From NCBI RefSeq assembly GCF_018294505.1, contig NC_057807.1, forward strand, positions 169,660,883 to 169,724,882: a stretch of DNA of 64,000 nt, given 5' to 3'. This document shows, piece after piece, positions 45,907 through 56,852 of the stretch. The position numbers and the translations under genes were made by a program. The stretch comes from Triticum aestivum. Taxonomy: Eukaryota > Streptophyta > Magnoliopsida > Poales > Poaceae. The notes below the pieces were generated by a model. The model saw nothing but the letters and a program-made list of their open reading frames with translations, did not search any database and had not been told where the DNA came from. The first letter of the stretch is position 1. Each line of letters begins with the position of its first letter.

Positions 45907-46978
45907 GCTAGGGGCTACCTAGCCACACACCCTTACAAGGGTTTGTGTATATAAGCTATAATGGGCTACCATAGGCTCAGCTTTCTACATTTATATTTCA
46001 ATTTTTTATGTAACTTTTTGCATGATTTCTTTTTCAAACTACGTTCCTCTCTTTTTATAGATGAACAATGTGCACACCCATCCAGGATACGGCACAACGG
46101 AGACACAGGCGCAGACGTGCAGTAGGGACCCGTTTCAAGGACTCTTTTCAGACTAAGACCCTACGTAAACCTTTCTTACTGTCTCTTGTTGCTATAATCC
46201 CCTGGTTTCCCATTATAACCAGAGTGGAGGCTGGCGTTTTGGCATCGGCCGCGCCAGAGGAACCTGCCCGTACCTGGACACAAGGGGCTTAGGGCATTAT
46301 TCTGCCCGCTATTGTACAAGACCGAACACCTTCGGGAGTGTTCGGCGTCTCAAGTTAGGCCTTATATGCATCAGCTCCGAATCATGTCTTTGGTCAAATG
46401 TTGGGTTTGCCCGGCTCCTGTGTTTTGCTGCCTTACGTTCCGTATCATCGGCTAACGCGACACTAGGAGAACTACTGCGATTGTGCCCCAGTTCGGCTGG
46501 GCGAGCGCCTCAGTAGAGAAAGCCGAAAACTGACTGTCATGATACAACGAGAGACTGGTCAACCACTCGATCGACCAAGGGAATGTTTAGAATTCGTCCG
46601 CTTTGATGAAGGGCTGTTTCCCGGTCAGGCACATACACGCCCCGAATTTGGAGAGCGCGGTGCCCCCAGGGGCCATGTCGTAGCCCCACCCTCGAACTCC
46701 ATGGCTAAGTGAAAGTGATAAAGCATTATAGTCCGATTGCCTCGTTTGCTACGCTACCACCTCCTTTACAGGACCGAGACGTCGGATTAAGTGTGAAAAT
46801 GCGCTATTTTTTGCGAACACCCCCGCACCTTGTGCGTGGGGGCTGAAGCCGACGACTGCCATCTTTCAGGTTATACACACGTATACATGAATGGCCGCAT
46901 AGGAGATATTACATTACTTGAACGCACAAGTATAAAAGGCGCTTACATCATAAATATTGTTTTACAACATAAAAACGT
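45907..46978. other. Fatima-B spacer between protease and antisense gene
   Basis: 1.1 kb without coding, at the place where Fatima-C has RT, RNase H and integrase. It resembles the spacers of Fatima-A and 0. It lies between convergent genes. Confidence 0.6.
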
Positions 46979-49847
46979 TCATTTGAACGTAACATTTTTT
47001 GAACACTGCGACTCTATTACACGAGCACCACGCAGCACTTCGCCAAAATAGTGCTCGGCGGGTAACCGGCTATCGTCCGAACCCGAGGTCGCAACAGCGG
47101 TGGCATCCATTTCTATCCAATGTGTCTTCACACGGGCGAGTGCCATCCGCGCACCCTCTATGCATGCCGACCGCTTCATCGCCTTCATGTGCGGCACTGC
47201 CCCAAGAAATTGCTGCAATAAGCCAAAGTAACTCTTCGGCATGGGCCTATCCGGCCATACATGGGTCACGATATCCGTCATGGCAAGCCCGGACAACCTA
47301 TTCAGCTCAGCCCACTCGGCCAAGCGGTCGGTCAGCGGAAGTGAACACTCCGGACTATGGAATTGAGACCAAAACAGCTCTTCCATCTTGTGATCCTTCT
47401 GGCTTCGAAAATGCACAATGGCATCCGCCGCACTCGCTGCTAAGTCCATATAAGGGTCCTCCGGACCCCACAGTTGGCCCAGCTGAGCATACTTTGGATC
47501 CGTAAACCTTCGGCGCAGCAGAAAAGGCTTGCCAGCTACAATATCTCTGGCCTGGCGCAGCTCTTCCTTTATAGCCCGCATTGCAGAGCGGGCATCCTTG
47601 GCTTCGGCGGTGGCCTTCCCCAGGTCTTCTTGCACCACCAGGCGCTCCTTCTCAAGAGCCTCATTGCGGTTGGTAGCACCTTTTAACTTCACGGCCATTT
47701 CAGCCATCTCTTCCCTGCTTCGGCAGTGTGCGCCCCTTTCGGCCGCTAACTCTTCGGCCGCCCTCGAGGCCGTCACATCACTCCTTCTGGCCTGCTCCTT
47801 GGCTTGAGCAAGTTCGTCCCGAAGGCTCTCCACAGCAGTGGCACTATCTGCATTTCACACACATGTAGTAAGGAGACGACTTTGGCTCCCTTACCAAGTG
47901 ACCGCACAGGAACACTTACCTTGCGACTCATCAAGCCGCCTGTTGACCATCGTGATGTCCGCATCCGCAACGGTGAGTTGCCGCTTTAGTTCGGCAACTT
48001 CATCAGTCCGGCTGGCCCCCGGACGATCCGCCACCTACATAGGTACGGCGAAAATTTAAACCTGCGATTTTGATCCTCGGCACGCTGTCGCTTTCGACAA
48101 CCTACCGAGTCTCAGGGGCTACTACCCATACAGGGCGCATTCTATATGCAAAACTGTCCAAAGGTGTGTCATTTTTATGTACCTCAAACCCCGCCAGCAA
48201 ACTACTGACGGCATTATGCAACCCGCCTTCGGCGGATGAAATCCTTTCAATCACCACACTCATTAGTGCGTGGTGATCTTCTGAGATAGACGCCTTCTCA
48301 AGCAGATCCTTCAGCCGTACACTAGCTGGCGCCGAACTATCCGGCTTCGCCAAACCCGGGGGCTCCCTCCTCGATGACACTTCCGGCTCGTCCGCCCTAT
48401 CCGACAGCGCCCCGGACGGAGGCGTTTCGCTCTCCACCATATCCGGACGGAGGTCCCCTGAAGTCGAGCTCATTTGCGAAGGACGGAGATCCGAACTATA
48501 AGGTAAAAACTTTAGTTATCCTCAGAAGCACAAATAGGGATGCCCTTTACTATAAAAATCCTTTCTTTTTACTTACGTCTCGTTGGAGGGCTGATCCTTT
48601 AAGGGAGACTGTGCGGCCGGGGCCTCCCCAGACGCAGGACCCTCCGGCGAAGATTTCTTCCCCCATTTAGGGGCCTTGGCCCCCAGGTCCTCGGAGGCAA
48701 TCCTCTTCTCCCCTTGGAGGGAGGGATTCTCGTTCCCCCCTCTTTCAAAAGCCTCCTTAGGCGAGGTAGTAGCTTTTTCACTTTCCCCTTCGCCTTCCTC
48801 TGGAGGCGCAACCTCCAACATCCGGACCAGCGTGGAATCTGGCGCGGTGTCTAGGAGGGGGGCCGGACACCATATTAATTTTGCTCCCGCTATCCACTCC
48901 TGTTTAGAAGGAAGTTGGTCATAAGGTGGACCACCAAAGGGCAAACAAATGATGTGCTCGGACTCGGAGCTACTTACCTGAGTATCCGGGCGATTGCAGC
49001 TTAGGCCAGCATCCTCGGTTAGTTCCGGACGCACCTCTTGCGATCCGAAGAATAATTTGTACATCTCCAGGGGTGTCATACCCATGAAATGTTGAAGAAT
49101 CCGAGGTCCCTCCGGATTAAATTCCCATAGTCGGAGAGGACGGCGTTTGCAGGGAAAATAATGCCTGATCAGCATAACCTGCATCACCACGACCAGATCG
49201 ATCTCCCTTGCCCGGAGATCTCGAATCCGGCCCTGCAATAGGGGCACGTCCTTTGACGGCCCCCAGTTGAGCCCTTGGTTGACCCACGACATCAACCGTT
49301 GTGGAGGTCCCGGGCGGAATAAGGGCGGCGGCTTTTGTTTGCGGCCCCTTGGAACGGTGATATAGAACCACTCTTGCTGCCACAAGCCGAGCTCCTCTTG
49401 GAAGGAGCCTGCGGGCCACGGGGCGTCGGCCCTCCTACTGACGACCACCCCGCCGCACTTCGCTTGACGCCCCCCAATCATCTTCGGCGTCATATTGAAG
49501 GTCTTCAGCCACAAGCCGAAGTGAGGGGTGACGCGGAGGAAGGCTTCGCAGACGATGATAAATGCGGAGATATGGAGGATGGACTCCGGAGCCAAATCGT
49601 GGAATTCCAACCAATAGTAGAACATGAGCCCTCTCACAAAAGGATCTATCGGGAAGCCTAAACCCCGATGGAGGTGGGATACAAAGACGACATACTCGCC
49701 GGGCTCGGGGGTGGGGATGGCCTGCCCTTCTGCAGGCAACCTGTGCGAGATCTCGTAAGTCAGGTACTTGGCTTCCCGCAGCTTTAGCACGTCCTCCTCC
49801 GTGACGGAGGAAGGCATCCACCGGCCCTGGAGTTCGGAGCCGGACAT
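46979..49847 (-). CDS. Antisense multi-exon gene of Fatima-B, apparently intact
   Basis: ATG 49847 (MSGSELQGRWMPSSV). Exon 1 49847-48978, exon 2 48899-48577, exon 3 48495-48183, exon 4 48034-47920, exon 5 47847-46979. All four introns have GT...AG ends (donors GTAAGT, GTAAGT, GTACAT, GTAAGT). The exons sum to 2490 bases, 829 codons plus stop, with no internal stop and matching phases. Residues 1-290 hold the PF04195-class domain (HLHRGLGFPIDPFVRG, HDLAPESILHIS, CEAFLRVTPHFGLWLKTFN). The middle is Glu/Pro/Ser rich, then a coiled coil (LRDELAQAKEQARRSD...), then the C-terminal domain (SACIEGARMALARVKTHW). Intron 1 is 78 bases, in frame and free of stops, so it could also be retained. The intron before the last exon in Fatima-A is absent here. 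It is antisense to its own element, with unknown function; some Tat-group relatives such as maize Grande also carry antisense genes. Confidence 0.75.
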
Positions 49848-50392
49848 TGTTCAAGGTCCGAAGCGCTCGAATCTGGAGCTCTAGGTGCTGGAACTTTGCG
49901 TAGGAGGAGGATTCGATGGAGGATTGAAGAAAAGAAACGAGCCTTGGTCCCGTTATAAAGGAGGGAAATACCAAGAGCCGTCTCCGTGACCGTTCGGGAC
50001 TCGCCTTCGATAGAGGGGGCGTGGCGACGGGCGCGGTTGGGTTACCCATGTTCATATTGATGAGAATCCCGGATTAAGGGGGAACACGATCTCTGCTTCG
50101 ACAAGACGTGCCAAGGAAACCGCTTCACTAAATGTGCTGAGGTGGTAAAATAAAAAACGTAATGGCTTGGTAGTGGTGTGACGTCACACCGCAAAAAACG
50201 TCAGCAGATTAAACTTGTGTATATGTATATACTATTCTCTCTACGGTGGAATGTGGAATTTATTTTGCAGAGCCGGACACTATCCCGGTGTTCACAATCT
50301 TCTATGAATTATTCGGAGGAGGAACCCGCCTTGCAATGCCGAACAATATGCGCGCCGGACTCATCATCATTGAAGCCTGGTTCAGGGGCTAC
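49848..50392. other. Leader of the Fatima-B antisense gene and polypurine tract
   Basis: On the minus strand a TATA-like TTTATAA (49959-49953) lies 106 bases upstream of the ATG. On the plus strand TTCAGGGGCTAC (50381-50392) is the element's polypurine tract, abutting the 3' LTR. Confidence 0.65.
49953..49959 (-). promoter_or_regulatory. TATA-like box of antisense gene, Fatima-B
   Basis: CTTTATAACGG on the minus strand, 106 bases before the antisense ATG, the same place as in the other copies. Confidence 0.5.
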
Positions 50393-50914
50393 TAAGGGAG
50401 TCCTGGATTGGGGGGTGTCCGGATAGCCGGATTACCATCATCAGCCGAACTATCATCGGCCGGACTATCATCATCGACCGGACTCCAAGACTATGAAGAT
50501 ACAAGATTGAAGACTTCGTCCCGTGTTCGGATGGGACTTTCCTTGGCGTGGAAGGCAAGCTTGGCAATACGGATATGTAGATCTCCAACCATTGTAACCG
50601 ACTCTATGTAACCCTAGCCCTCTCCGGTGTCTACATAAAGCAGATGGCTCTAGTCCGTAGGACAACCAACAACATCAACCCTTACAATCATACCATAGGC
50701 TAGCTTTTAGGGTTTAGACTCCTTGATCTCGTGGTAGATCCACTCTTGTAAACATCCACAATATCAATATCAATCAAGCAGGACGTAGGGTTTTACCTCC
50801 ATCAAGAGGGCCCGAACCTGGGTAAAACATCGTGTCCCTTGTCTCCTGTTACCATCTGCCTAGACGCACAGTTCGGGACCCCCTACCCGAGATCCGCCGG
50901 TTTTGACACCGACA
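50393..50914 (+). repeat. 3' LTR of Fatima-B
   Basis: 522 bp, followed by TSD GGTGT. It starts TAAGGG instead of TGAGGG, so the terminal TG has mutated to TA. Confidence 0.92.
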
Positions 50915-50919
50915 GGTGT

Positions 50920-53383
50920 GCTGGCGGAACCTGTCATGGCCGGACTGGAGGAGACTGTGTGCGGATCCGAAGTGTATCCGGACTGTCTCCTTGGGGGGTA
51001 CTTATGTGTTCCCGCCTTGTGCGTCCGAGCTGATTCCATGTCGCCAGTCCTGTTCTGCGCAAAAGTCAGTCTGTAAAGACAAATGCTTAGAGGCAGTTGC
51101 ATGTCATATGGTGGTTGAACCGCGAGTGCCTGATCGGAGCCTGGTCGAGCCAGGCTATCATGCCACAATGTAGCTCGGACTCCTCAGTTGGTGTCCGGGT
51201 GGTTGGCTGCCGAATCGAAGTTCGATAAATGGGCCCAACTCGCTATATCAGTGGCGGTATAATTTCCACTCTTAGGGTGAAGTGCGGCCTTGCCCATAAT
51301 TGTGACCATGTCACATGGGTTTGGCCTGATGTTGTACCGCATTGAGTCTAGCCAACGTGGTTCGTCCCGATAGTATATGGTAGTTACTGTATAAGGGGTT
51401 AATGCCGAAGACTTATTCTTTGGCATGGTATTTGTTTGGTGATCCGAAGACGACCTCAAGGGTGGTGGGCCTGTAAAGCTTGGCCTTTGTCCCTGGGGTG
51501 GCATGTTTTTAGAAGATGTTATTGATGGGTTTGATCCTCGAGCGGTCAATACCTGTCTGGCAAATTTTGTCCTGGCGCAGCAAGTTTGGGCTGCTGTTTA
51601 TGCCCATAGGGGCTCGTGTGAGAGGGAACCCACAAATTGCTATGGTTGATATTGTCCGGATGGTCTATGTGACCGAAGATGATCGGTCGTATTTTCGTAC
51701 TGCGGAGGTTCTTCCTTTGACCTCACCATGTCTGGTGGTCTGGGCTTCTCATTGTTTGAGACCTCCTTTCATTGTTTCCGGCGCGCGACCGGCCATTTTG
51801 TTTTGAGGATTTGGCATTCTTTATTGGTATGCCTGGCCGCCATTCTAGGGGTACCATGAATTTGACATGGTTGGTCAAGCATGCTACCCGGGCCGGATGG
51901 GCCTGAGCTATTCTTTTTCCGCTGACCGGACTGGGGGCCGCAAAATTTGGCACCAACTCCCTTGTCTTGGTCGTCATCATTATTTTTATGACGTTTATGT
52001 CTGTTGAGTCGAGGTTTATGGATGCTGCCTCGTATTTCCTGCGTATTGCCTCGGACCGTGGTGTATTGGCATCGGGGTGTGGGCTTTAGGACCTCTTTCT
52101 TAGGTTGAGGTAGTGAATTGTGCTTTGTGTACCCTTAGGCGGGGCGGTTGAGTCCATATTCCTCAGTTGACAGGACCTTGGTCCATCTGTCTGCGAGTAA
52201 ATCTTGGTCAGTTCTGAGCTGTTGTTGCTTCTTTTTCAGGCTTTTCGCCGTGGACGTAAGCCGTCGCTTAAAGCGAACTTGCTTTGCGGGATCCTCAGGC
52301 ACGCCGAATTCATCGTCGCCGAGGCTCACCTCATCTTCAGGGGGGGCACGTAGTTGTCCTCCTCCAAGTATCCGTCCGTCGCCTATCCGGCCTACTCGAA
52401 GGCAGGCTGATCGGGATTGTATTCATCTTCGGCACCATCCGGATTGTTTTTGACTCCTGTGTTGGTATTGTTGTGGCGGGGCTTGGAGCGGTGCTGATGA
52501 CGCCCATACTTTGCCTTCTTCCTTGAGGGGTTATCCTCCATTGCCTCATCGCCATTGGTTTCTTTCGATGTGTCCACCATATATATCATATGAGGACCTG
52601 GCTGTCCGGCACCCCATGGGTGGTGGTTCCTGTTCTTCTCCTACATCGTCGTCCACACCGTCAATGTCTTCAGAGTCGAAGTCAAGCACGTCGGTAAAAT
52701 CATCGATCGTGGCAATGAAGTGGGTGGTGGGTGGGCAAAGAATTCCCTCGTCGCCTGTTTCCCACTTGAGCCGGACATAGTTCGGCCAAGAGACTCCTGA
52801 CAAAGAGAGAGAGAGAGACTTTAATGAGTTCAGCATGTCGCCAAATGGAAAGTGCTCGAAGATATCCGCAGCGGTGAACTCCATTACCGGAGCCCAACCA
52901 GATTTGGTGGGCTCGGGGGTGCGCGGACTGGAACCTACAGCCGGACACGAGTCCGGGGGTCCGGTGTCACAGGCTTCCTTTGGGTGGAGTCTGTGTTCGG
53001 CTCTACCGCCGATGAGTGTGCGGCCTCCGGGGCGGGGCCATCCACCCGTCCTCGAACGACGCGACCTGCCCCAGATTTAGGTCCGGAGCTCCTACAGGTG
53101 CGATATCCCGAGTATTGTCTGACAGCGGGCCAAAGCAGTGCTCGTCGTGACTGTTCGACACTCCTGGCGTAGGCCCAAATCCATCGAAGATCAAGTCTCC
53201 GCGGATATCGGCCGTGTAGTTCAAGTTTCCGAACCTGACCTGATGGCCAGGGGCGTAGCTGTCGATCTGCTCCAGATGGCCAATCGAATTGGCCCGCAGT
53301 GCGAAGCCGCCGAACATGAAGATCAGTCCGGGGAGAAAAGTCTCACCCTGGACCGCGTTGTTGTTGATGATTGAAGGAGCCAT
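50920..53383 (-). pseudogene. Fatima-A gag-protease, decayed and partly deleted
   Basis: Minus strand. ATG 53383 (MAPSIINNNAVQGETF), 48 bases after the 5' LTR, opens about 125 codons (FGGFALRANSIGHLEQIDSY). Later pieces cover the acidic middle (52948-52546), the coiled-coil-like stretch (SLKKKQQQLRTDQDLLADRW, near 52190) and the zinc-knuckle-like patch near 51800. The capsid domain seen in Fatima-0 and B is missing between about 52135 and 51980, so an internal deletion is likely. Traces of protease blocks (VVFGSPN, AVQHQAKP) lie at 51560-51180 in broken frames. The bases next to the Fatima-B insertion (50920-51180) have no coding. Confidence 0.75.
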
Positions 53384-53430
53384 CGAGCCTTGTATCGAGG
53401 ACACAGAGGAACTCTCAATGAAAGCACCAA

Positions 53431-53902
53431 TGTCGGTGTCAAAACCGGCAGATCTCGGGTATGGGGTCCCGATCTGTGCGTCTAAGGCTAATGGTAACAG
53501 GAGGCAAGGGACACAATGTATTACCCAAGTTCGGGCCCTCTCGATGGAGGTAAAACCCAACTTCCTGCTTGATTGATCTTGATGATATGAGTATTACAAG
53601 AGTTCATCTACCACGAGATCGTAGAGGCTAAACCCTAGAAGCTAGCCTATGATGATTATGATTGTCCCTCTACGGACTAAACCCTTCGGTTTATAAAGAC
53701 ACTGGAGGGGGCTAGGGTTTACACAGATTCGGTTACAAAGAAGGAGATCCAATATCCGGATTGCCAAGCTTGTCTTCCACGCAAAGGAGAGTCCCATCCG
53801 GACACGGGACGAAGTCTTGAGTCTTGTATCTTCACGGTCCATCAGTCCGGCCAAAGTATATAGTCCGGCAGTCTGGATACCCCCTAATCCAGGACTCCCT
53901 CA
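53431..53902 (-). repeat. 5' LTR of Fatima-A
   Basis: 472 bp, TGTCGGTGTC...GGACTCCCTCA on the plus strand, next to the gag start on its left and the TSD CCAGC on its right. Confidence 0.93.
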
Positions 53903-53907
53903 CCAGC

Positions 53908-55681
53908 CCCTGGTTAACTCGTGAGTATATAAAAGCCAAATGCGTTTTGCGCATCCGGACTCACTTTTAATTATTGAGCCATACTTTTTGCATCTGGCGA
54001 GGTCCCGCACAGAACAATCCTCATGGGAGGATTTACTGGGCTCGGATGCTATGGACAGCGGGACACCCCTGAAGGCCCCTGCCCCAAAACACGTGAATGA
54101 CACTGAGGTATCTTCCCAGAGGGACCCAGGCCAAGGAGGGGGGGAAAAGGTCGACAAGGCAGCGCCAGGAGGTCAAACTTCAGTGGCCGGACACACGGTA
54201 GAAAAGGCTCCCATGGACATCGACGGCGGGGGTTATCTCGAATTCGGCCCCTAGCCAGATACAGTTCCGGAGACCGATACGTCTCCGGAATCAGGCAGGC
54301 AACCTCCGTCGACTGGAGGGGGTGTGCCTGTTCCACCAGCAACCTCTGCCCAACTAGAGGTGCTGGATACTTTGTCAGCGGCGCTAAAGAGAGCCTCCAT
54401 CATTGAAGAACACCATGCCCTTATGGGTGTGGTGATTGAGAAGATTCAGTCCGCTGAGAGTCGGCTTAATGAAGCCTGCGTCAGCCTTATAACTGGCTTT
54501 GAGGTATGTTTTGTGAGGTTTTCGAACAGTGCCATAGTATAGGTAGTAGCCCCTGATACACTGTTCGATGAAAGAAAGAACCAGACAGAGGATCAAATAT
54601 ATGTTCGCAGGAGACTCACTTTATTGCATATCTCCCTCTTTTTTTATAAGCAGGCGTCTATAGCGACTGTCGCCTCTCATACTGCAGAAGTCTCTGGACT
54701 GAAGCAGAGTCTGGAGCTGGACGAAGAAGAACTCGGCCGAGTGAAGAAGTAGTTGGAGGATAACCAAGGTATGCAAAAACCTTGTTCGCATTCAGCGCGA
54801 ATGAAGATATTAGTATGATGAAAGTATCTTTATGGCGTCCTCTAGGGGCGACGGCCAAAGTTGAGGCTCTTAAGAAGGTTGTGGCAGAAGCCGAGAAGAA
54901 GGCAGCCGCAGAGCAGGCTCTTCGCGAAAAGCACGAGGCCAGGGTTATTGAAGCTGAGCGAGAGCTTCAAGAGGCCGCGAAAAAATGCGAGACCATGGAG
55001 CAGAGTGTAATGGAGAAAGAATCCGAACTCACCCAGGTTCGACAAGCCGCATGTGATACCCGAGGGCAAGCCCAAGGCGCCCTGCAGGGAATCCAGGAGG
55101 CGAGTAAGATCGTGACGGGTAAGGCTTTTTCTATGCAAAGCATGTATTTGAAGAGAGGAAATCACGTTTTACTTATTTGAATTCAGATATCTCCAGGGGT
55201 ATTTGCGGAGCTGCCAAGTAGTATATCTGATGCCGCCCAATTCTACCGGGCCGAAGAAAGGAACACTACAGAGAAGCTCTTCTAGTCAAAGTATCTGGTG
55301 CCAAAGTATCCAGTGCCTTTTGCCGATCAGCTAAAACAGCTGGCCGAATTGCGTAAGGCGGCCGAACTAGCCATGAACGATTTAATTATCCGGCTATGGC
55401 CTGCCGAGCCGAATCCAAGCAGCTACTTCGGGCTCGTGAAGCGGCTTGTGAGTGCCTGCCCTCGACTTGAATTCATCAAGCGGTCGGTCTGTATGGAGGG
55501 TGCGCGAATGGCCTTTGCCCGTGCAAAGGTGCACTGGGCGAAGATGGATGCTGAGAAGCTGATGACCGAAGGACCGCCGGAGGGGAAGGAGCACCGCAAG
55601 CCCAAGTTATATTATGATAGTGTCCTGAAAGGATCCCGCCTTGTGGTGGAGCAATGTGCCAAGGACATTATATTCCCATGA
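53908..55681 (+). pseudogene. Antisense gene of Fatima-0, remaining exons
   Basis: Resumes exon 2 after Fatima-A (to 53920, donor GTGAGT). Exon 3 lies at about 54001-54502 but its acceptor, CAG in Fatima-A, reads CAT here (near 53990), so splicing there is lost. Exon 4 is 54654-54768, with an in-frame TAG at 54750-54752. The coiled-coil exon 5 begins at about 54847 (GATAKVEALKKVVAEAEKKA) and ends at a GTAAGG donor near 55119. The last exon runs from about 55199 to TGA 55679-55681 with the C-terminal domain (SVCMEGARMAFARAKVHW) and a TAG near 55284. Exon lengths match Fatima-A; exon 4 is 115 bases in Fatima-0, A and B. Confidence 0.75.
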
Positions 55682-56852
55682 AGTCATGTTGTCATATGTA
55701 ATGTTGAACAAGGTCATTTCTATTATTTATTGCCTGTTATTTAAAAGTTTTTCCTCCTGTACGGCCGTTTTATATATTAATCCTGAGAGTTGGCCAGTCG
55801 TCAGCTTCTGCCCCCACGTAGGAAGTACGGGGGTGTTCGGGATAAACCTGAGCACTCTTTGCCCCAGTTTCGGGTCCTTGAAGGAGGTGTTCCGTGCAAC
55901 AAACCACGCAATCGGACTATAAGGCTTTATCACTCTCACTTAGCCATAGGAGTTTGACAAAAGGAAGGTAGGCGCAGCCCCTGGTGTTCGGAAGACCGCA
56001 CGAGGGGCTCTATAAGCACCTGATCGGAAGAAAAACCGATCCATCGCGCGCTGCATTAGTTATTACATAATACGGAAGAAATCCTTAAAGATTTTGCAAC
56101 CTCTCGAACAGCTGACTAGCTCTCGCCGTATTATGACAGTCTGTTTTCGGCTTTCTCTACTGAGGCGCTCGTCCGGAAGAACCGGGACACAATCGCAGTA
56201 GTTCTCCCTTTACTACCCTAGCCGATATAGCGGAACATAGGGTAGCAAGCACAGGAGCTGGTCAACCCAACTATTGACCCAAGACATGATTCGGAGCCGA
56301 TGCATATAATGCTATAAGTTCGGGGTGACGAACGACCGTGAGGCTGTTCGGACTTTGTTGCCGTATTATGGGTACAACGAGGCCCCTGGCATATTAAGGC
56401 ACATCGCAGTGTTTCAGATGGCAATTGACAAAGAATATCAATAAGAAAGAGCAGCAAGCAAGCGTCATATAAAGCCACATATTGTAATTGAATAATATGT
56501 TGATGCGTATGAGTACGAATAGTGTGATAAAAAGAAATATGACTTCAGAACCTATTGTGACCAGGGGAGGAAGCCGTGTGCGGATCCGGATAATAATCGG
56601 ATGATCATCAAGGCAAATATCTAAGGATTCCGGTATGCAATCGAGCTATTTCCTTCCTTGGTATGTTCGTCCCCTCGTGGGTCTTGTTGCCATGTCGCCA
56701 GTCCTGGCCTACATAAAAGGGGACCTGCAAAAAACATGCAAAAAGGGTTCGTGTGCCACGGGATGGTTAAGCCGCACTGTGTGGCCTATCCTAGCTTTGC
56801 CTCTGTTTACTGCCGGAGTGTTTTAGTTGAGCTCCTGACGAGCCAGGCTATC
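55682..56852. other. Fatima-0 spacer between antisense gene and protease
   Basis: 1.2 kb of non-coding DNA between convergent genes, similar to 41534-42391. It corresponds to the place where RT-integrase lies in Fatima-C. Confidence 0.6.

Larger units (their letters stand above)
42392..50914 (+). mobile_element. Fatima-B: non-autonomous Ty3/Gypsy LTR retrotransposon, full length
   Basis: 8523 bp, uninterrupted. LTRs are 42392-42913 and 50393-50914 (522 bp each), TSD GGTGT (42387-42391 and 50915-50919). It codes gag and protease only; after the protease stop at 45906 there is spacer and then an antisense gene on the minus strand. About 15 LTR differences over 522 bases (3%) by eye. It is in opposite orientation to its host Fatima-A. 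Confidence 0.94.
2963..53902 (-). mobile_element. Fatima-A: non-autonomous Ty3/Gypsy LTR retrotransposon
   Basis: Minus-strand Fatima copy inserted in exon 2 of the antisense gene of Fatima-0. The 3' LTR is 2963-3436 and the 5' LTR 53431-53902. The TSD CCAGC occurs at 2958-2962 and 53903-53907. Without its nested guests (Gypsy element at 4472-38927, Fatima-B at 42392-50914) it is about 7.95 kb. It has gag (start 53383) and a decayed protease, then a spacer and an antisense gene on the plus strand. Part of the capsid region is missing. About 29 differences over 472 LTR bases by eye (near 6%). Confidence 0.92.
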
